Source: Cryptomeria japonica (taxonomy: Eukaryota > Streptophyta > Pinopsida > Cupressales > Cupressaceae). Taken from it: a DNA stretch of 64,000 nt. The notes below the pieces were generated by a model. The model saw only the letters and a list, made by a program, of their open reading frames with translations, made no database searches and had not been told where the DNA came from. The translations under genes and the position numbers were made by a program. The stretch covers positions 440,417,213 to 440,481,212 of the forward strand of contig NC_081407.1 of the NCBI RefSeq assembly GCF_030272615.1. Reading direction: 5' to 3'. How positions within the stretch are numbered: position 1 is the first letter of the stretch; each line of letters opens with the position of its first letter. This document shows, piece after piece, positions 1-10,432 of the stretch.

Positions 1-367
1 GTTTAGTGAAGAAGTCTTGTATAGTATCAAAATTGGTTGGATTCAACCCTATGAGTTCATTCTCTAACTGATGACCTCTTGGCTCATTTTGCTTACCAAA
101 GAGGTTTTCTAAAGTGGTCCACTCTGCATTTGGTGTAGTGGCAGATTCAATGTGAAAAAGAAGGTTTGGAGAGACTGACATGCATAGAGTACCAAAAGCT
201 TCATCACATTTATTAAACCATTTAATATTTTCTGTAGCATCTTGAGGTTCAATTTCAAGTCCCATAGTAACATGATGATATCCATGTCTTTTCAGATATA
301 TTATCATCTTAGATTTCCATTCAAAATAATTATATGGTGTTAAAAGTGGAACTATAGACGCATCCAT
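1..367 (-). CDS. gag: Copia element Z: N-terminal part of Gag (runs off the window edge)
   Basis: This is an open frame on the minus strand that starts at the ATG read at 367-365 and continues past position 1 without a stop, so it is at least 122 codons long. The start of the protein contains TPYNYFEWKSKM, followed by a stretch ending MGLEIEPQDATE. The pattern of a target 'Y..WK.KM' near the N terminus is that of the copia Gag N-terminal/UBN2 domain, which forms the capsid of the virus-like particle. The frame lies about 1 kb downstream of an LTR and a primer-binding site on the same strand, which supports the assignment. No break is visible in the part present. The remainder of the polyprotein is outside the window, so I cannot say whether the element is intact. 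Confidence 0.75.
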   Translation of the reverse strand, partial: MDASIVPLLTPYNYFEWKSKMIIYLKRHGYHHVTMGLEIEPQDATENIKWFNKCDEAFGTLCMSVSPNLLFHIESATTPNAEWTTLENLFGKQNEPRGHQLENELIGLNPTNFDTIQDFFTK

Positions 368-1359
368 GATAGTAGAAAAGAAGATTGTAAAGAATTAGGA
401 AAAATGCAAAAAAAAAAGGCACAAGAGACACCTCCCCTTTTCACTAGTCTCAGAAATCACCCCCCCCAAATATTACAAGGTTGGCACTTTATAATTAGTG
501 CATTTACAAGGCTTTTTATCAGATTACAATTCTTTTAAGAAACCAATAGAGATTTTAATACAAATAATTTGAGACAAGATCTGAAACAAATTAGTCTTAT
601 AACTACTTAATTTTTCTCAATACCTTTCCAACAACTATTAGTTTTTAAAAAATAGAGTTGTGAGGAGAAAGATATGACTAGTTGAAGAGAAAAAAGAAGT
701 AGCTGATACAACCTTTAATATCTAATAAAAAAAGGAAAAAAAAAATCAATTAGACCTACTATAATGGAGAGTGCTTATTTCCAGCTTTCCGTCAAGTATT
801 TGTTTGCAAAAATCTGACACCCGAGGCAAAAGTTGTGCAACTTTTAAGAAATGTTGCTGAATATCCCTGATAGAAAAATGGATTAGGCCCTATTCAAGCT
901 TGATTTCTGCAAAATTTATTAATTTTTTGGAAATACCATCCAAAACCCAGAAGTTCTTTGATGCTGGGAAGAAAACCCAGAAATAGTTTTTTGTGAAGGT
1001 GAACAGAAGTTGGAATACTAAAGCCAAAATGAAAATAGCTCCAGTAAAAACAATTTACTCTAATTTTGGTGAAGTAAAAGTCACTTTTGACTTTGTCAAG
1101 CCTTATGGACACTCTGGAAATTCTTATTAAGCTTCCAATATTACCACAAAGCTGCAATCACCCAGATCTTACAAGAACACATACATGTAAACCAGATTTA
1201 ACTAGAAGCTATTTTCCTTTAAACTGTTCTAATTCTCCAGATCACATGAGAATGTAGGAGAAGAGCATACTTAGTTTTTAAGGAAAATATTAGCTATATA
1301 AAAGACTCAAATCCCTCAAATAAATTAAAAAAAAAGCAATGAGCTATACCAGACAATAA
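368..1359 (-). other. Element Z untranslated leader
   Basis: About 1 kb lies between the primer-binding site and the Gag start. It is AT-rich, contains several A and T runs and a C-run near 463-469, and holds only one short frame (87 codons, 894-1157, minus) that resembles nothing I know. It is read as the 5' untranslated leader of the element, probably with packaging signals. Confidence 0.5.
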
Positions 1360-1371
1360 GCTCTGATACCA
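1360..1371 (-). promoter_or_regulatory. Element Z primer-binding site (initiator tRNA-Met type)
   Basis: On the minus strand the sequence TGGTATCAGAGC directly follows the LTR end. It is complementary to the 3' end of plant initiator tRNA-Met, the usual copia primer for minus-strand DNA synthesis. Confidence 0.85.
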
Positions 1372-2012
1372 TGTGAGATTCTGCGAGAAGCGAGAATTGA
1401 GCCAAGATCTGATGTCGGTCGTAGATCACATGCAACTCCTCACACAACGGATGATTGAAGATCAAAATAACTGAATAAAGATAATTTCAATATGATAGAG
1501 AAATAGAGACAAAGAGGAGAATTTGGAGAAGACTCTCACCAAGCTATCACTTCAATAACTTGACTAGTGAAGGTGAGAGTATAGTGCTTATTATATAGAA
1601 AAATATAAGCATATACATCCAAGGGGTGCATTAACTCCTATTCCCCATAAAAAGTGGGAGGTTTTACCTTGTTGGTAAATGCCAAAACATGTGGCATAAC
1701 CTCCTTACATGAAGACAAAAAAGGAGTTGAGAAAGTTGGCACATAAGGCCAAAAGAGGGTGTGAAACCCAACTACCCCATAACCCACTTAGGAAATGACA
1801 AAATAGTGGTTATGAGAGGTGGCACAACAAGCTAAAAGAGGGTGTGAAACTCAACTACCCATGTGAGGTGGAGAGTTACACCTGTAGCTGAAGTATTTCA
1901 CCACGTGTCCTCATATAAACCACTCCTATTAACCTAAGCAAGCTTAAATAATATATGTGTAGGAAAAATAAATATCCCCTAACATAAGGAAAATAAAAAA
2001 CCTACACTAACA
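1372..2012 (-). repeat. Element Z 5' LTR (641 bp)
   Basis: Read on the minus strand the repeat starts TGTTAGTGTAGG and ends AGAATCTCACA, the TG...CA ends of an LTR, and abuts the primer-binding site. A TATA-like box TTCTATATAA is read on the minus strand at 1591-1600. Its outer end at 2012 interrupts a Ty3 gag-pro sequence that continues from 2013. The first five bases of that flank (AGTGC) would be the target duplication; the partner is outside the window, so it cannot be confirmed here. Confidence 0.75.
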
Positions 2013-2291
2013 AGTGCTCCTTCAACTCCTACAAATTTTTCAACAGTTGCACCAAAGACCAATGCTACAAATGTTCCAAATCCTCAAAATAAAAATCTTT
2101 CTCAATATTTGATAAATTCTTTGTAAGCATTTGACATAATAGATCATGATAAGAAAACAAAGGTTCAAATATCTGAAGTAGAATATTTGAGGTCTAACCC
2201 AGATTAATTTGATCGATTAGTTAATTTTGTCAAGGAAAAAGACAATTATTCAAGTACTTTCCAAAAGTCGAATGCTTCTCAAAACAACTTA

Positions 2292-2754
2292 GTGACTTCT
2301 CCTACCCCTTTGGAGAAAATTGAACCATTTTATATTTCATTATTGATTAATAATCACAAGTTAAGAAAATGTGTCATAGATCCTGGTGCATCAAATAATG
2401 TGATGCCTACAAAGGTTACAAATTCTCTTGGTCTAACTTTTACTAAGACCTTTGGTAGGTGTTTTTCCATGGATAATAAACAAGTACCATTAATAGGCCA
2501 GATTAAGGATGCATAGTTTGCATTTGTTGCATTTCCAGAGAAGAAGGTTAAAATGATAGTGTTGGTAGCTAATGTGTGAGATTCATATGGTATTCTCCTT
2601 GGAAGGAATTTTTGTAGAGATGTTGGGGGCAAGTTAAGTATGGATATGACAGAGGCTCATATTCCTCTGAAAGGGGAAATCAAGAAGTTACTACCAAAGA
2701 AAGAATCATAATACATAGTTGTGAAGTCTGATGGTCAATGAGCTCAAATTATTT
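2292..2754 (+). pseudogene. pro: G0 retroviral-type aspartic protease (broken)
   Basis: The frame contains CVIDPGASNNVMP, matching the protease flap-and-active-site pattern of plant Ty3 elements in which D-S/T-G-A is followed by N-V-M-P. The catalytic triad is altered: the serine/threonine is a proline (D-P-G). After a stop at 2514-2516 the same frame continues with YGILLGRNFCRD, the expected second-half motif (I-L-L-G-R), and further stops follow at about 2577, 2709 and 2742. The enzyme would have processed the polyprotein inside the particle. No function is expected now. Confidence 0.7.
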
Positions 2755-2768
2755 TTGAGTCATCTGGC

Positions 2769-3685
2769 ATGGGAAATTATTTCTTGTATGTTGATGATGA
2801 GTTTGTAGTTGTATCTAAGCCATATGATGTAGTTTCACTTGAAGATAATTCAAGTGACAATGAAAGTGTTATTGTTGAATCTGTGGGTTCTTTGACTCCA
2901 CAAGAAGAACCTCTTAGTTTTGACACTATCAGTGTGGGTGGTCCAAATGATGTTTGGACCTTGGAATTTGACAGTAGTTGTTCTTCTACTAGATCAGGGG
3001 CAAGTATTGTGTTGGTGTCTCCTGATGGTAAAAAATTTACATTTTCCTTCAAACTGCAATTTGACAACACTAATAATACTTTTGAGTATGTTTGACTCTC
3101 CTTTTGGGCATGAATGTTGCTCAGAAGAAAGGAATTAAAAATTTGCATGCTCAAGGGGATGCAAAATTGATAGTGTGTCAAGTTAGAAGCATTTACCAAA
3201 CAAGAAGTGATAGGCTGAAGCATTACCGAAACCTTGTTTGGGATTCAATGGAAGCCTTTGATGATTTTGATATATCTATTATTCCAAGAGAATTTAATGA
3301 TAGAGCAGAGTCCTTGGCAGTTTTTTCTACCTTGCTAATTCCACATAAGGATTTCTCAGGTCCCAAGTATACTATTGAGATGCTTTTTCAGCCAAGTGTT
3401 CCTAATAATTCTAAAAATTGGCAAGTGTTTAATGATGATCAACATGTTAATTTTTTGCAAACTATTGATAATTTTGGTGATCTTTACTTTGAAGGCAGTC
3501 AATTTCCTCCAAGAGATGCAATAGATGATGTTGATCCTCAAACTAGTGAGAATTTCTTGCAAATGAAGGGAAACAAGATTCCTCAGGGTCTTGTAGATCT
3601 CTTGAAAATCTCTTTGACAAACATGATCATTATGTCAAGAAGCAATAGAATACAACTGCTAGCCCAATGGAATATGAGCAAGTAA
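2769..3685 (+). pseudogene. G0 archaeal-type RNase H domain, lying upstream of the RT
   Basis: The first frame (to 3095) ends in WTLEFDSSCSSTRSGASIVL and then FDNTNNTFEY; after a frame change near 3092 the second frame goes on with LLLGMNVAQKKGIKNLHAQG and IIPREFNDRAESLA. This is the order of motifs in the archaeal-type (second) RNase H of Tat-lineage elements: W-x-x-x-F-D-x-S, T-N-N-x-x-E-Y, a G-D-(S/A) strand and a C-terminal A-D/A-E-x-L-A. Here it sits between protease and reverse transcriptase, not after the ordinary RNase H as in element C. The catalytic acid in the HAQGDAKLIV strand is present. One frameshift and a stop leave it inactive. Confidence 0.7.
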
Positions 3686-4890
3686 ATTTAGGGACAACTG
3701 ATAATATAAAAATAATTAACATTGGGAAGTGTTGTTCTAGTGAAGAGAAGAAAAGGTTTGTCGCTTTATTGCAGCAATATTTTTATCTTCTTGCATATTC
3801 CTATGATGACTTGAAGTCTTTACGTCCTGAAGAACTTCATCATGAAATTCCCCTCAAATCGAGCTTTGCTCCTTTCATACAGAAACAAACCAGTATAAGC
3901 CAAAGATATCTGATACTATCTTTGCTGAAATTCAGAACATGTTAAAGGCAAGGATCATTTTTCCCATTCATAATTCTATGTGGATAGACAACATTCTACC
4001 TGTGTGCAAGAAAATTGGAGAAATCCGGATTTGTGTTGATTTCCGGAATTTAAATCAAGCTTCTTTGAAAGACAACTATCAGTTGACTATCATGGATCAA
4101 GTCTTGTAAACTATTATAGGGTCTGAGATGTTGTCTATATTGGATGGATTTTCTAGATATAACTAGGTGGAGGTTGTTTAACTAGATCAACATAAAACTC
4201 CTTTTACAAACCCATGGGGCACTTTTTCATACCACAGAATGCCTTTCGGGTTGATAAATGCAACAACAACTTTTCAGTATGCAATAGATTTGGCTTTTCG
4301 AGACTTCCTTGGTAAGTTCATTGTGGTTTATCTTGATGATTTGGTAGTTTTCTCTAAACAACATCAAGATCATTTTTATCATTTGTACCAAGTGCTAGAG
4401 AAGTACCGACCACATGGGATATTTCTCAATCCCAAGAAATCAGTTTTTAGGGTTACGGAGGGAAAGTTGCTTGGACACATTGAGTCTAAGGAAGGTATCA
4501 AGATTGATGCCGAAAGAATTAAATCTATTCATAGTCTTTCCTTTCCTGCAAGTAAAACTATTGTGCATTCCTTCTTCGGTAAAGTAAACTTCTTGCGAAG
4601 TTTCATTCTAGACTTTGTCAAACAGACGTGTCACATAGTTGACATGATGAAAGGGAAATCTCTTTTCAAATGGAGTCCTGGAGATAAGAAATCCTTTAAT
4701 GAAATTAAGGAGGCTATTGCTCATGCTCTGGTCTTAGTATGTTTGGATTAAACTAAGGAAATCATAGTGTATATCTATTCATCAGATCATACTTGTTTAG
4801 CTATATTGATGCAGAAGAACAATGAAGGTGTTGAGTCACCTATCGCTTTTATGAGTTATCCTTTGAAAACTCATGAGCTGAAATTCTTTG
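3667..4890 (+). pseudogene. pol: G0 reverse transcriptase and start of RNase H (broken)
   Basis: The upstream part (3667-3945) shows EEKKRFVALLQQYFYLLAYS and EIPLKSSFAPF, the lead-in of a Ty3 RT. After a frame change near 3900 the frame used from 4239 on continues: ICVDFRNLNQASLKDNY, then MPFGLINATTTFQ, then the catalytic box VVYLDDLVVF (Y-L-D-D at 4329-4340), the thumb and connection, and after a stop at 4749-4751 the beginning of the RNase H (YSSDHTCLAILMQKN, SYPLKTHELKF). The reading breaks off abruptly at 4890 where AT-rich LTR-like DNA begins, so element H is inserted inside the RNase H. Confidence 0.8.
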
Positions 4891-6268
4891 TGTAGATGTA
4901 TAAAAATGACCACTTTCTTAAGTGAATATTTAATATTCATTTTACTCTCATTCCTCTATTTAATTAAATTTAATTTAATTAAATTATCCAAATTCATCTA
5001 TTTGATTAAATAAGTTATTCAATTTCTTTAACTAAATTCACCTGTCTTTTCTACCCCTTTAATTAAATAAATCACTTTATTTAATTTTCCCCTTTCTCCC
5101 CTTTTAATTAAATTTACATTTAATTAAATTGATCACAAATGAATAAATCTAATTTATTTATTTAAATCCCCCACTTGTATTTATGCAAGTTACATCTATT
5201 TTAGTTGAAATAAAGTAATTTATTTTAATTAAAATTACCCCCCATCCACTTGCATTCTCCTCCATCTCCCACTTGCCTCTCTAAACCCCCTTCTAGATTC
5301 TTCTAAACACTTCTAATTTAGCCTAACCGATCCTCTAAATATTGTCACATCCCTAAACAAAGGGAAATCACTTCTCAAAACTTCAAAGTCTTTGAAAACC
5401 ATTAAAGGTTTTATGTCTTCAACAAGTTAACCTTGAAAGTCTTCTAAATCATTAATGGTTAACTCAACCCTCTTGCATGATTAGAGACTTTCTCTCTAAC
5501 TCAACCCTCATCTAATCCAAGGGTCTCATCATGCATTCATTGCTTTGACCATGGTTATCCCTTTAACCCTTGCACAAGAGTTTACCCTTTGGGTAAAAGA
5601 TTTATCCATTAGATAACCCTAACCTAACCTTAACCCTTACCTCCTAAGGTAACCATGAGGTCATCTTAAGAATTTAATGCTTCTTACATCTCCTCTCAAG
5701 CAGTCATATGTTGACAATTGTCACCATTTCATTGGTGAGAATTGTAAATGTGGATTGATAACTTTCAATCCTAGCCCTTGTTAAGATTTTCCAATCTTGA
5801 CCCTCCATTGCCCTTTTTTTCCTATAAATAGAGCCCTCATTTCTCCATTTTCATAATCCAAGTTTCATGCATCTAATCTATACACATTTTTATAAAGCAT
5901 TGAGTCTCTATTTGAATAGAAATCATCTAAACTAGCATTTTAGAAATATTTCCATTATCATAATAATCATATTAAGCTAGTGTATCATGCTAGGATAGTT
6001 CATTTACTAATCCTTTCATCTTATCATCATATACATGTTAGTTTAATTCATATTTGTTAATATCATGCACATTTAGGATTACATTCATGTTAGATTGATC
6101 AAACATCTCTCATTCTCATGATTGTCATACCTAAGTCACTTTGCTCAGTGATCTGAGAGCAAAGGCATTGGCTTGAGGGGTCTTGTGAGATAGAGAACAA
6201 TGGAACATCCCTTGGGAAGTTGATTTATTCAATATAACTTTATAACTTGCACCAAGAGTCCCATTGGT
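4891..6268 (+). repeat. H: AT-rich LTR (part 1), interrupted by element A
   Basis: Starting with TGTAGATG where the G0 RNase H frame breaks, this stretch is rich in TTTAATTAAAT arrays (4960-5170) and then C/T-rich, and contains no coding frame. A clear TATA box lies at 5823-5830. It ends at the target duplication of element A and resumes after A at 63947, which shows it was one continuous sequence before A inserted. The LTR identity is inferred from the TG start, the promoter and the abrupt junction; its other end and partner are outside the window. Confidence 0.55.
5823..5830 (+). promoter_or_regulatory. TATA box of LTR H
   Basis: TATAAATA followed by a C-rich stretch is a canonical plant TATA box. 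It lies about 930 bp into the LTR, so transcription would start near 5855 and run to the right. Confidence 0.5.
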
Positions 6269-6273
6269 GTGTG
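6269..6273. repeat. Element A target-site duplication, left copy
   Basis: GTGTG here matches GTGTG at 63942-63946. The local sequence is a GT run, so the exact edge is slightly ambiguous; aligning the LTR start (TGGTAGG with TGTTAGG of the other LTR) places it at 6274. Confidence 0.75.
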
Positions 6274-7317
6274 TGGTAGGACCCGGAGGCAACTGAGAGG
6301 GGGGTGAATCAGTTGCCTATTGATTTCAACCCAAATATAACTTAAACAAACTTAGTGCATAATACCGGTAAACCAAACTTAATGTCGATAGACAATTTAA
6401 TAGTTAATAAGAGTACCAGTAAAGTTTAATGCATGAAACAAAAAGACAAATAATATCCACAACACATAATAGAGATATTTATGCATGGAAACCTTGTAAG
6501 GGGAAAAACCATAGTGGGAAACCTTACCCACAATCATATGATACTACTGTAGATAGTATGTGTGTACAAATGGGGTCTGCACATGCAGAAAGGCCAATTG
6601 CCTAGAGCTCACTGCTCAATCACAAAATAGGAGTCACACTAACTACAATTGGATAATTAAATCCAATGATAATGTACTGCTCAAAATAGAATCTTCATAT
6701 GTTGAATTCAGTACCGGTTAAGCTCTAATTGACTTCTTCATACCTTCCTTGAATCTTCAAATGATGTCTGCGTGTATAGCTCTGCTTATATTCGCATATA
6801 CCTTATTACAATCCTCTACCACACCTTCTTCATAATCTCACAAATGAGATCTTACATATATACCAAAACCTAAGACCAAATTTGTAGGTCGGCTCACTAA
6901 GAATATTATAATTAAATCAGTTACAAATGAATCAATATGCGATGCATCACATCGGCTCAATGCATTTAAAATAATAACCAATCAATAAAACATCTCCATA
7001 ACGTGTCGTGTTGATCTCGAATAGATAACGCTTGTCAGTCCATAACCTAGACCTATGTGCCAGTAATAGAAAATATGCAAACTTGATTAGACCAATAACC
7101 GAATCACCAAAACCAAGTGTCCAAACAATGTCTTCGACATAACCAAGTAATCTCCAAATGATAACAGATCATCCTTATTGTTGGTGAACAATATAACCTA
7201 CTGGTAAACCAGATACCGGTGACTGTGCATAAGTCACTGAACATGCCGGTGAACATAACCAAGGATAAGTGTTGACATAAATGACAAAACCAATGCAACA
7301 CATCCATAATACCAACA
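6274..7317 (-). repeat. Element A 3' LTR (1,044 bp)
   Basis: On the minus strand it begins TGTTGGTATTATGG at 7317 and ends with CCTACCA at 6274. It is a diverged copy of 62910-63941. A TATATA-type promoter box read on the minus strand lies near 6856-6862. The LTR contains repeated ACCGGT-like hexamers and the GGAAACC...GGGAAAAACC block that also occurs in the LTRs of B, D and F. Confidence 0.85.
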
Positions 7318-7332
7318 ATCTCCCCCTTTGGC
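7318..7332 (-). promoter_or_regulatory. Element A polypurine tract
   Basis: The minus strand reads GCCAAAGGGGGAGAT directly before the 3' LTR start. It is the primer for plus-strand DNA synthesis. The same tract, with the same flanks, precedes the 3' LTRs of B, D and F. Confidence 0.85.
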
Positions 7333-7714
7333 ATTGATGGCAACACAAGATGGAAAAACCATCTAAGTGCCAAAGCAGAAATGCCAAAAACTAAAAACCA
7401 ACAATCTCCCAAAGAGATCATTAACCAGAAATCAAAATACAGATACAGAGAGTAACAATCTCTCCCCGAAAGAATAATCTCTCGCTGAAGGATAATGTGT
7501 TTTTCCATAGATATCTCTCCCCCTTTGACATCAAATGCCAAAGCAATACATAACCAAATACAATCAGTTCATAGAACTTATTACAAATACCAATTGTAAT
7601 AACCAAATTTATTCAATCTACTCCCCCTGAGAAGTAGCTCCCCTTCATCAAAGCTAGAAAAAAGATTTCTCTATTAATTCTATCAATCTGATACCATGCT
7701 CCAACTATCTAAGT
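7333..7714 (-). other. Element A 3' untranslated region
   Basis: About 380 bp lie between the end of the RNase H reading and the polypurine tract. The stretch has two further GGGGGAG-like purine tracts on the minus strand, near 7508-7525 and 7620-7630, and no supported gene. Confidence 0.5.
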
Positions 7715-9406
7715 TTCTATCGGTGAGGGTATAACTCCAAGCTGCTGTCTTAGATATTCAAAAGTTTCCTTAGGTTAAGGCTTAGTAAAGATATCTACAA
7801 TCTGTTCTTTAGTATTCACATAAACCAATTTCACTTCTTTTGCTTCAACATTCTCTTTCAGAAAATTCAATTTGATAGAAACATGTTTAGTTTTAGAGTG
7901 AAATACCGGATTCTTTGATATATAAATTGCTTCTATATTATCACAGTAAATAATTATAGGTTCTTTTCATTTTACCTTTATATCCTTCAACATTTGCTTA
8001 ATCCAAATACCTGTGTACAGTTAGTTATTGCTGCAACATATTCTGATTTTGCTGTTGATAGTGATGTACAACTCTGTTTCTTGCTCAACCATGAAATTAG
8101 TCTGCTACCAAGAAAAATGCTCCGTCGGTGGTGCTTTTTCTGTCATCTACATCACCTACCCAATTTGCATTTGTGTATACACATAAATCAAAATTTTCAT
8201 CTTTAGGATACCATAAACCAAGATTTGTTGTGCCTTATAGGTACTGAAAAATCCTTTTTACTGCTAATTCATGATTTTCTTTAGGATTACTCTAAAATCT
8301 TGAAACAATACATATTGCATTCATAATATCAGGTCTTGTTTGTGTCAAATACAGTAAACCTCCAATCATAGATATATATCTTGTGGGATTAATAGGTGTT
8401 GATTCATCCTTCAATGATAGTTTATCAGTTGTAGTCATATAAGTACTTACTAGTTTAGAGTTTTTCATGCCAAATTTCTTTAGTAATTCCTTCAAGTACT
8501 TTGATTGATTTATGAATATACCTTTATTAGTCTATTAAATCTCTTTAGTAATTCCTTCAAGTACTTTGATTGATTTATGAATATACCTTTATTAGTCTAT
8601 GAAATCTGCAATCCTAAAAAGAATTTTATCTCCCCAATCATAGACATTTCAAATTCTTCCTACATCTTATTAGAAAAGTCTTTAAACAATCCTTCTTCTC
8701 CTCAAAAAATGATATCATCAACAAAAACTTCAATAACCAAGATGTCATCATTAGTCACTTTGTAGTATAAGTTGTTATCAGCATTATCTTTAGTATAACC
8801 AAGCTTCAAAAGATATTTGTCCAATCTAGCATACCAAGCTCTAGGAGCTTACTTCAATCCATATAAATCTTTCCTTAACCTGCAAACCATATCTTTGTCA
8901 TCTATCAAAGAAAATCCATCAGGTTGTTAAATGTAGACTTCCTCTTCAAGATTGCCATTTAGAAATGCACATTTAACATCCATTTGATATACTTTATAGT
9001 TCTTGTGTGCTACAAAAGCTAAGAATAATCTGACTGCCTCAATTCTAGCTACCGGTGCAAAGGTTTCATTGTAATCAATTCCTTCTTTCTGTGAATATCC
9101 CTTACACAATAATCTTGCTTTGTTTCTTATTACCTTACCATCTTCATTAAGTTTATTTCTAAATACCCATTTAGTTCCAATTACATTTTTGTTTTTAGGC
9201 AGGCGAACCAATGTCCATGTGTTATTCTTTTCAATTTGTTCCAATTCATCTTCCATAGCTTTAATCCAATGTTTATCTTCACATGCCTCATTAATAGTTC
9301 CTGGTTCAATTTGAGAAATTAGACATACCTCTTCATTTTCCATTCTTCCTCTAGTCATAACACCTTGATACTTATTCCCAATTATCTGACTTTCAGAGTG
9401 ATTCAA
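7715..9406 (-). pseudogene. pol: Element A reverse transcriptase and RNase H (broken)
   Basis: The minus-strand frame from 9406 begins in the region before the RT, and continues with [20 protein letters not shown] and [19 protein letters not shown], then [20 protein letters not shown] and [20 protein letters not shown], which is the copia RT palm. Stops follow (e.g. at 8927). The catalytic box reads VFVDDIIF, with F-V-D-D at 8714-8725. The RNase H part (from about 8210 down) keeps VDDRKST but has TNANW where TDADW is usual, so the first catalytic aspartate is replaced by asparagine. A 65-bp tandem duplication near 8479-8608 changes the frame between RT and RNase H. Confidence 0.85.
8479..8608 (-). 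repeat. 65-bp tandem duplication inside element A RT
   Basis: The sequence beginning TTTAGTAATTCC at 8479 occurs again, nearly unchanged, from 8544. The unit is 65 bp, not a multiple of three. The frame of the 8292-8495 segment differs from that of the upstream RT segment by the shift this duplication would cause. Confidence 0.85.
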
Positions 9407-10427
9407 TCTTACATACCTTGGTGTATTCGCTTGCTGCTATTCTTCAGTCATTGTGGAATTCTTAGATGATACCGGTGTGACTGGATCAACATTATGTACC
9501 AGTGTACTCATTGTAGGTTCATTTGTGATTATCTCAACTATCGGTTCAGAGTCCATAGACCTTGAATTACCTCTAAACTATTCATCAATCTTCACATTTG
9601 CACTCTCAATGATTTTCTGCAATCTCTTGTTAAAACATCTATATGCCTTGCTCTTAGATGAATAACCAAGAAATATTCCTTCACCACTTCTAGGATCAAA
9701 TTTTCCAATATAATAATCTCTCCTAATATAACATTTGCTTCCAAATATTCTGAAATATTTAAGAGTAGGAGTATTACCAAACCATAGTTCATGAGGGGTC
9801 TTACCGGTTTCACCTTTGATGTCTTGACTATTTCTCTCCAATACACATGAGGTAGGTTTTCTTCTGATATCATGCTTCTAGCTGCATCCAAAGTAGTTTT
9901 GTTATTCCTTTCCACAACTCCATTTTGTTGGAGTGTCTGAGGTGCTGATAATTGTCTTCCGATTCTATTCACTTCACATAATGTATTAAATTCCTTAGAT
10001 ATGAACTCACCTCCTTGATCTGATCCTCAACATTTGATTTTCTTATTAGTTTCATTCTCTACCATGACCTTGAATAGTTTGAATTTCCCAAAAGCTTTTG
10101 ATTTCTCCTTGAGAAAAGTAACCCAACACATTCTAGAATAATCATCAATGATTAGTATAAAATATCTATCTCCTTGTAAACTTCTAGTTCTTGCTGGACC
10201 ACATAAATTAGTATGAATTAAGTCAAGAACATTATTGGATTTTTCTGAAATACTCTTAAAATTTTCTCTGACTTGCTTTCCAAATTGACATTTCTTACAT
10301 ACCGGATTGTGAGGTTTAATAATCTTAGGTAAATCCCTTACTACCTTAGTTGTACTGATTTTCACAATGCAATCAAAATTTACATGACAAATTATTTTAT
10401 GCCATAACCAACTTTCATCAATATGTG
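9407..10427 (-). pseudogene. pol: Element A integrase (broken), 3' part of the split pol
   Basis: Read on the minus strand from the insertion point of B: the pre-integrase region SWLWHKIICHVNFDCIVK and CKKCQFGKQ forms the H-H-C-C zinc-binding part; then LDLIHTNLCGP (first catalytic aspartate replaced by asparagine in T-N-L, where D-L is usual), IIDDYSRMCWVTFLKEKS, a stop after KKIKC, GSDQGGEF (second aspartate) and LQQNGVVERNNKT (glutamate). A frameshift near 9850 moves the reading to the frame that holds TPHELWFGNTPTLKYFRIFG and the C-terminal FLGYSSKSKAYRCFN. It integrates copia cDNA into chromosomes. This copy is dead. Confidence 0.82.
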
Positions 10428-10432
10428 CAATC
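10428..10432. repeat. Element B target-site duplication, left copy
   Basis: CAATC here matches CAATC at 61433-61437, and both lie next to TG/CA ends of the B LTRs. This fixes the insertion point of B in the pol of A, at the start of the pre-integrase region. Confidence 0.85.

Larger units (their letters stand above)
2013..4890 (+). mobile_element. G0: decayed Ty3/gypsy (Tat-like) element, internal part
   Basis: The host layer for elements Z and H. It reads left to right as end of gag, protease, archaeal-type RNase H, reverse transcriptase, and the beginning of the ordinary RNase H, with several stops and at least three frame changes (near 3095, 3670 and 3900). LTRs and integrase are not seen: the left part is displaced beyond the window by Z and the right part by H. 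It is dead, and from its position it is the oldest layer of the stack. Confidence 0.75.

Noticed and set aside
894-1157. 87-codon minus frame in the Z leader
   Set aside because: No motif and no second copy to compare; kept only as leader sequence.
5620-5645. Telomere-like CCCTAACCTAACC wording
   Set aside because: Only two or three imperfect units, inside a C/T-rich LTR; not an interstitial telomere array.
7994-8765. Plus-strand frames opposite the pol of A
   Set aside because: Antisense to the RNase H/RT reading, which has clear motifs.
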